DNA of 64,000 nt, taken from contig JADIIX010000018.1 of the NCBI GenBank assembly GCA_027604505.1, forward strand, positions 69,946 through 133,945, in the 5' to 3' direction. A program made the position numbers and the translations under genes. A model generated the notes under the pieces. The model was given only the letters and a program-made list of their open reading frames with translations, had not been told where the DNA came from and did not search any database. Below are positions 61,201-64,000 of this stretch, one piece after another. Source of the DNA: Gonapodya sp. JEL0774. Its lineage: Eukaryota; Monoblepharomycota; Monoblepharidomycetes; Monoblepharidales; Gonapodyaceae. The number at the start of each line of letters is the position of its first letter. Position 1 is the first letter of the stretch.

Positions 61201-62340
61201 TGTTGAGGTTGCTGACAGCAGGGTTGGAGTAGAGGAGACATGGACATTGGACGAATGCGACGTATATGGAGTGGCAAGGACAGAAGATGACATCAGACCA
61301 GAGCTTCCAGCCATTACTGGGCTGTGCGTCTGTGCAATGCGATCAAATGGGTTGCTCGTCCAAGTGTTTGGGCCTACAACAATGTTGGAAGAGATACCCA
61401 GAACTGGCCTCGCGGAACTCTCCTGTCGAGCAACTCCATTTGCCAGATTTTGATCACCCGTAGTAGCTTCCAATTCGTTGGTCCAGCTTCGACCCCCGAC
61501 TGCGGCCTTCGCACGGGCACGTTCCACAGCACCGGTATCTGAGAACGGGTTTGCCGGACTGAGAGGCCTCGAAGCAGAAACAGGAGAAGACGGGTACGAC
61601 AGCGGCGAAGGGGACTGCGATATGGAATTACCACCAGAGTCAAGGGCTGAGGACTCGTCCCGATACGGCTTGTCACGCCACGTGTGAAGATATAAAGGAT
61701 GGCGAGGCTCTCCAACAAAACCGGAGTTATTCAGTGAGCCATAGACAGTCTCATTCGCTCGAGCTGTTCCGTTAACATCAACACTGCTGGTGTTTATTCG
61801 TGAGCCAGAGCTCGTGCTGCGGTTCAGAGGGCTTCCTGCCAGTCGGTGCTCCAGGAAGGGTTGTGGCGGGGAAACAGGAGGGTTCAGGTATGAATTAGAA
61901 TCAGCGTGGAGTCGGGATCTGACTCCAACGGGAGTGGAATTGGCGGAACTACTTGTCGGTGTGGTCGAACCTCGAGCACTCTGAGAATTCTGGGGCAAGG
62001 GTGTTTCGAGAGCAGTTCTGGACGTGACATTTGTCGATGGTCGATTGGGACTAAGTGACGTCGCTTGAAATGCTATGGCGAGTGTTTTCACTGATACATG
62101 AGGGGGTGTCTGCCGATGATGCTGGTTGCCAGTTAGGGGTCGTGAAGAGTCAACCTGGGAGAAAGAACGGAGTGTCTGCTGTTCTCGTTGGGCAAAAGGC
62201 GACAACTCTGGTTGAGAAAACGACGTGGCTTTTCCAGAAACTGATCGCCTATGAAGAATTGGGGAGGTCCCATTGGAGGAAGCCGGCGAAGTTGAAGAGC
62301 TATTCTGCCTCGAACCATTTGGAGATGTGAAAGGATTCAT
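58215..62340 (-). CDS. Inositol polyphosphate 5-phosphatase with N-terminal beta-propeller (WD40-like)
   Basis: Three exons, 58812-62340, 58477-58751 and 58215-58400, join in frame to 1329 residues. Residues 1-530 are Ser/Thr/Pro-rich and probably disordered. Residues about 560-910 contain repeated beta-strand units with W-x-G-T/G-x-x-x-V patterns (YLWVGTENGDLAVVD, WCASEQGILEVY, RLWVAGADKRVYVL, AVCGDGLVRVWDGD), i.e. a WD40-like propeller. The C-terminal IPPc domain has WVGSFNLDA, PDIAVFGLQEVV, FCNSHLAAH, FFGD|LNFRI, PSWCDR|ILFR and LSDHRPVCAAFD, all the Mg-binding and catalytic motifs of type II 5-phosphatases acting on phosphoinositides or inositol phosphates. The layout resembles the plant WD40-5-phosphatases (At5PTase12-14/FRA3 group) and fungal relatives rather than synaptojanins, because no Sac domain is present. 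No membrane segment or CAAX end is seen; lipid targeting could be through the propeller. Confidence 0.9.
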
Positions 62341-62649
62341 GGTCTATTGCAAGCAGTCCTTAAAACTCATGATGACCGGTGCCCAGTATCCTCGTCTGTA
62401 CCCTCACCTTAGTAAATGTGTGCAGTCCAATCCATCACGTCAGACTGCCCTGAAACTCCACAAAGTAGTCAATCCCCTCGATGTACCGATGTAGCTGAGT
62501 ACGCAGTAATGATGATTTTCTATTTGAGGGAAGTACTTCGTTTGGTATTTCGTTTGGTGTGAGGGAAGTTTTCATGGCTGGCTACACAACACACAGGACA
62601 CGCCGAGTGGTGTACGTTTTCGATGATATATACATGCCGTCAACCATTC
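62341..62649. other. Intergenic region between KEX2 and the 5-phosphatase gene
   Basis: About 310 bp upstream of the phosphatase start; both neighbours are on the minus strand. No gene or repeat is seen. Confidence 0.5.
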
Positions 62650-64000
62650 TCATTGGTCGTCATTACCATCAAGAAAGTCATCTAAATCCTGGGGCCTTGA
62701 ACCAAAATCTTCGTCAAAGTCCTCGTTAAAAAAAGCGCCATCTAATTCCGGATCCGCAGAACCCAAAACTTGGAACTGATACAAGTCTGTGTTTCGCCGG
62801 CGGCGGCGATACCACCGGTAGATTAACACACCGCCAACAAGCACTAATCCGACCAGAAGCGTGACTCCGAAAATGGCTCCAGGTGACAAGTGGGACGGTT
62901 TAGGCGCAATATCTCCAGGTTGGTCGGATAGATTCGTCGAAGAAGCAGGCGTTGGCGTTGTTGTAGATGTTGTGAGAAGTGGGGGAGGCGGGGGAGGAGC
63001 AGATGCAGGAGGGGACGGTATGGTAAGCAAGTCGCTCTCTCCCCAGATTGTCAAAGTCCAATCCAGGATTTGACCTGGCCAACAATCAAAAAAGATCTTG
63101 GTGAGTATAACCCAAGCAACGGTGATAATGTACTCACCTGTATGATTGCTACCAGAGTCGCCATTGGAATCGACTGTGTCACGTACTGACAAAACCCACA
63201 AACCCACTGGGTCTTCATCCCTGATCAAGTGCTGGTCAGTTTTGACTCAGATGTAACTCTTTCGAAATTGTACGCACCAGTGCTTCACAGTTGAGAACGT
63301 CCAGTTCTGAAGTCCATCTGTGTTGAAGTCAGAGGGTCGAGGAGGGCCGAGTTCGCTCACCTGCAAGCCAAGGGTGAATATCTTTGCATAGGAGAACGGA
63401 AAGTATCATAGAGTAATACCCACGATGCCACTTGGAGATGTGAGTGTAATATCTAGTTCTCCGCGGCGGCTGTGTTCAATGTTCACTGTTACAGTGACGT
63501 GCTCCAGGTGAATCATGTGTATCTCCTTAACAATCTTGGTTGTAACCCCGATGGTACTATTGAGAGACATTCCACCCTCAGGGATGACCTTTCTGATCTC
63601 CAGATTGGCTCGGTGCATGGTCTGGGGTCCGACACTCTTCCACAATCGTGCTCGCTCCACAAGAGCGTACGCATCAAGTTTGCCGTACCCAAATTTGACG
63701 CTGTACAGTCGTTTAGCCGCTGTGTGAGTCCATGATTCATCATCTAGTTTGATGGGCACTGCGGTCTCCATAACTAGTCGCTGCACGTCCCTCCATGATA
63801 AATCAGGCCTGCGTGTGCATAAAATGGTGAGGCAGATAAAATCTTTTAAGAGCTACGACCAATGCTGTTGAAAATTCACCTTACTGATAAAACAAGCGCG
63901 AGGATACCGGATGCCAAAGGCGCTGCAGCGGAAGTCCCTGGGTTGAAGACGAAGGAAAGAAAATGCACGGAGCCGCAAGCGTAAAATAAATTGAGCGGAT
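62650..64000 (-). CDS. KEX2: Kexin-type proprotein convertase, C-terminal part (gene runs off the right edge)
   Basis: Kex2 is a calcium-dependent subtilisin-type serine protease of the late Golgi that cleaves after paired basic residues. Visible parts: the catalytic Ser block GTSAAAPLASGILALVL (Ser codon about 63931-63933), then LSWRDVQRLVMETA and the P domain (LEHVTVTVNIEHSRRGELDITLTSPSG, VGLWVLSVRD, LDWTLTIWGE), a Pro/Thr/Ser-rich linker, one transmembrane helix (GVTLLVGLVLVGGVLIY, about 62790-62870) and an acidic cytoplasmic tail (DLDDFLDGNDDQ). Membrane anchor and tail indicate Golgi retention as for yeast Kex2. Several short introns interrupt the P domain. The prodomain and the Asp and His of the triad lie beyond the window. 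Confidence 0.9.

Overview
The window is nuclear DNA of an intron-rich fungus. The reasons are: genes split by short GT-AG introns (mostly about 45-80 nt) that can be joined in frame by eye; a mitochondrial EF-Tu with a presequence; yeast-type genes (NTE1, PDR-type ABC transporters, KEX2, ATP7, LUC7, GID4, a Crb2/53BP1-type checkpoint protein); and no operons, CRISPR arrays, phage or transposon genes. I cannot settle the phylum. The exon density would suit a basidiomycete or an early-diverging (zoosporic) lineage.

Layout. 1-3077: 5' end of mitochondrial EF-Tu (-), a small acidic protein of unknown function (-), and a FIT2/Scs3 acyl-CoA diphosphatase (+). 4412-13108: two complete NTE1-type patatin phospholipases pointing tail to tail (A on +, B on -). 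14550-26927: two complete PDR-type ABC transporters, also tail to tail. 27805-41000: an SH3 membrane protein (+), a LisH-CTLH-CRA protein (-), a 1473-residue Crb2/53BP1 orthologue with an extra GATA finger (+), GID4 (-) and ATP synthase subunit d (-). 41370-48204: a KDM5/Msc1-like chromatin protein (+) whose JmjC domain has lost its iron ligands. 48493-64000, all on -: a SLC33A1-type acetyl-CoA transporter, USP7/Ubp15 deubiquitinase, LUC7 splicing factor, a beta-propeller inositol 5-phosphatase, and the 3' part of KEX2.

Most genes are ordinary housekeeping or signalling genes without an obvious shared pathway. Themes are membrane lipid handling (FIT2, two NTE1, two PDR pumps), ubiquitin (LisH-CTLH-CRA, GID4, USP7) and DNA damage/chromatin (Crb2-like, KDM5-like). 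The most unusual feature is 4.4-27 kb: two consecutive inverted paralogue pairs, the first with a sharply bounded stretch of about 955 bp that is nearly identical between copies while the flanks have diverged, as expected from gene conversion. Exon models for EF-Tu, the acidic protein, FIT2, NTE1-A, NTE1-B, PDR-A, Crb2-like, GID4, ATP7, KDM5-like, LisH-CTLH-CRA, the SH3 protein and the 5-phosphatase were built by hand and keep frame throughout; the remaining models are given as spans.
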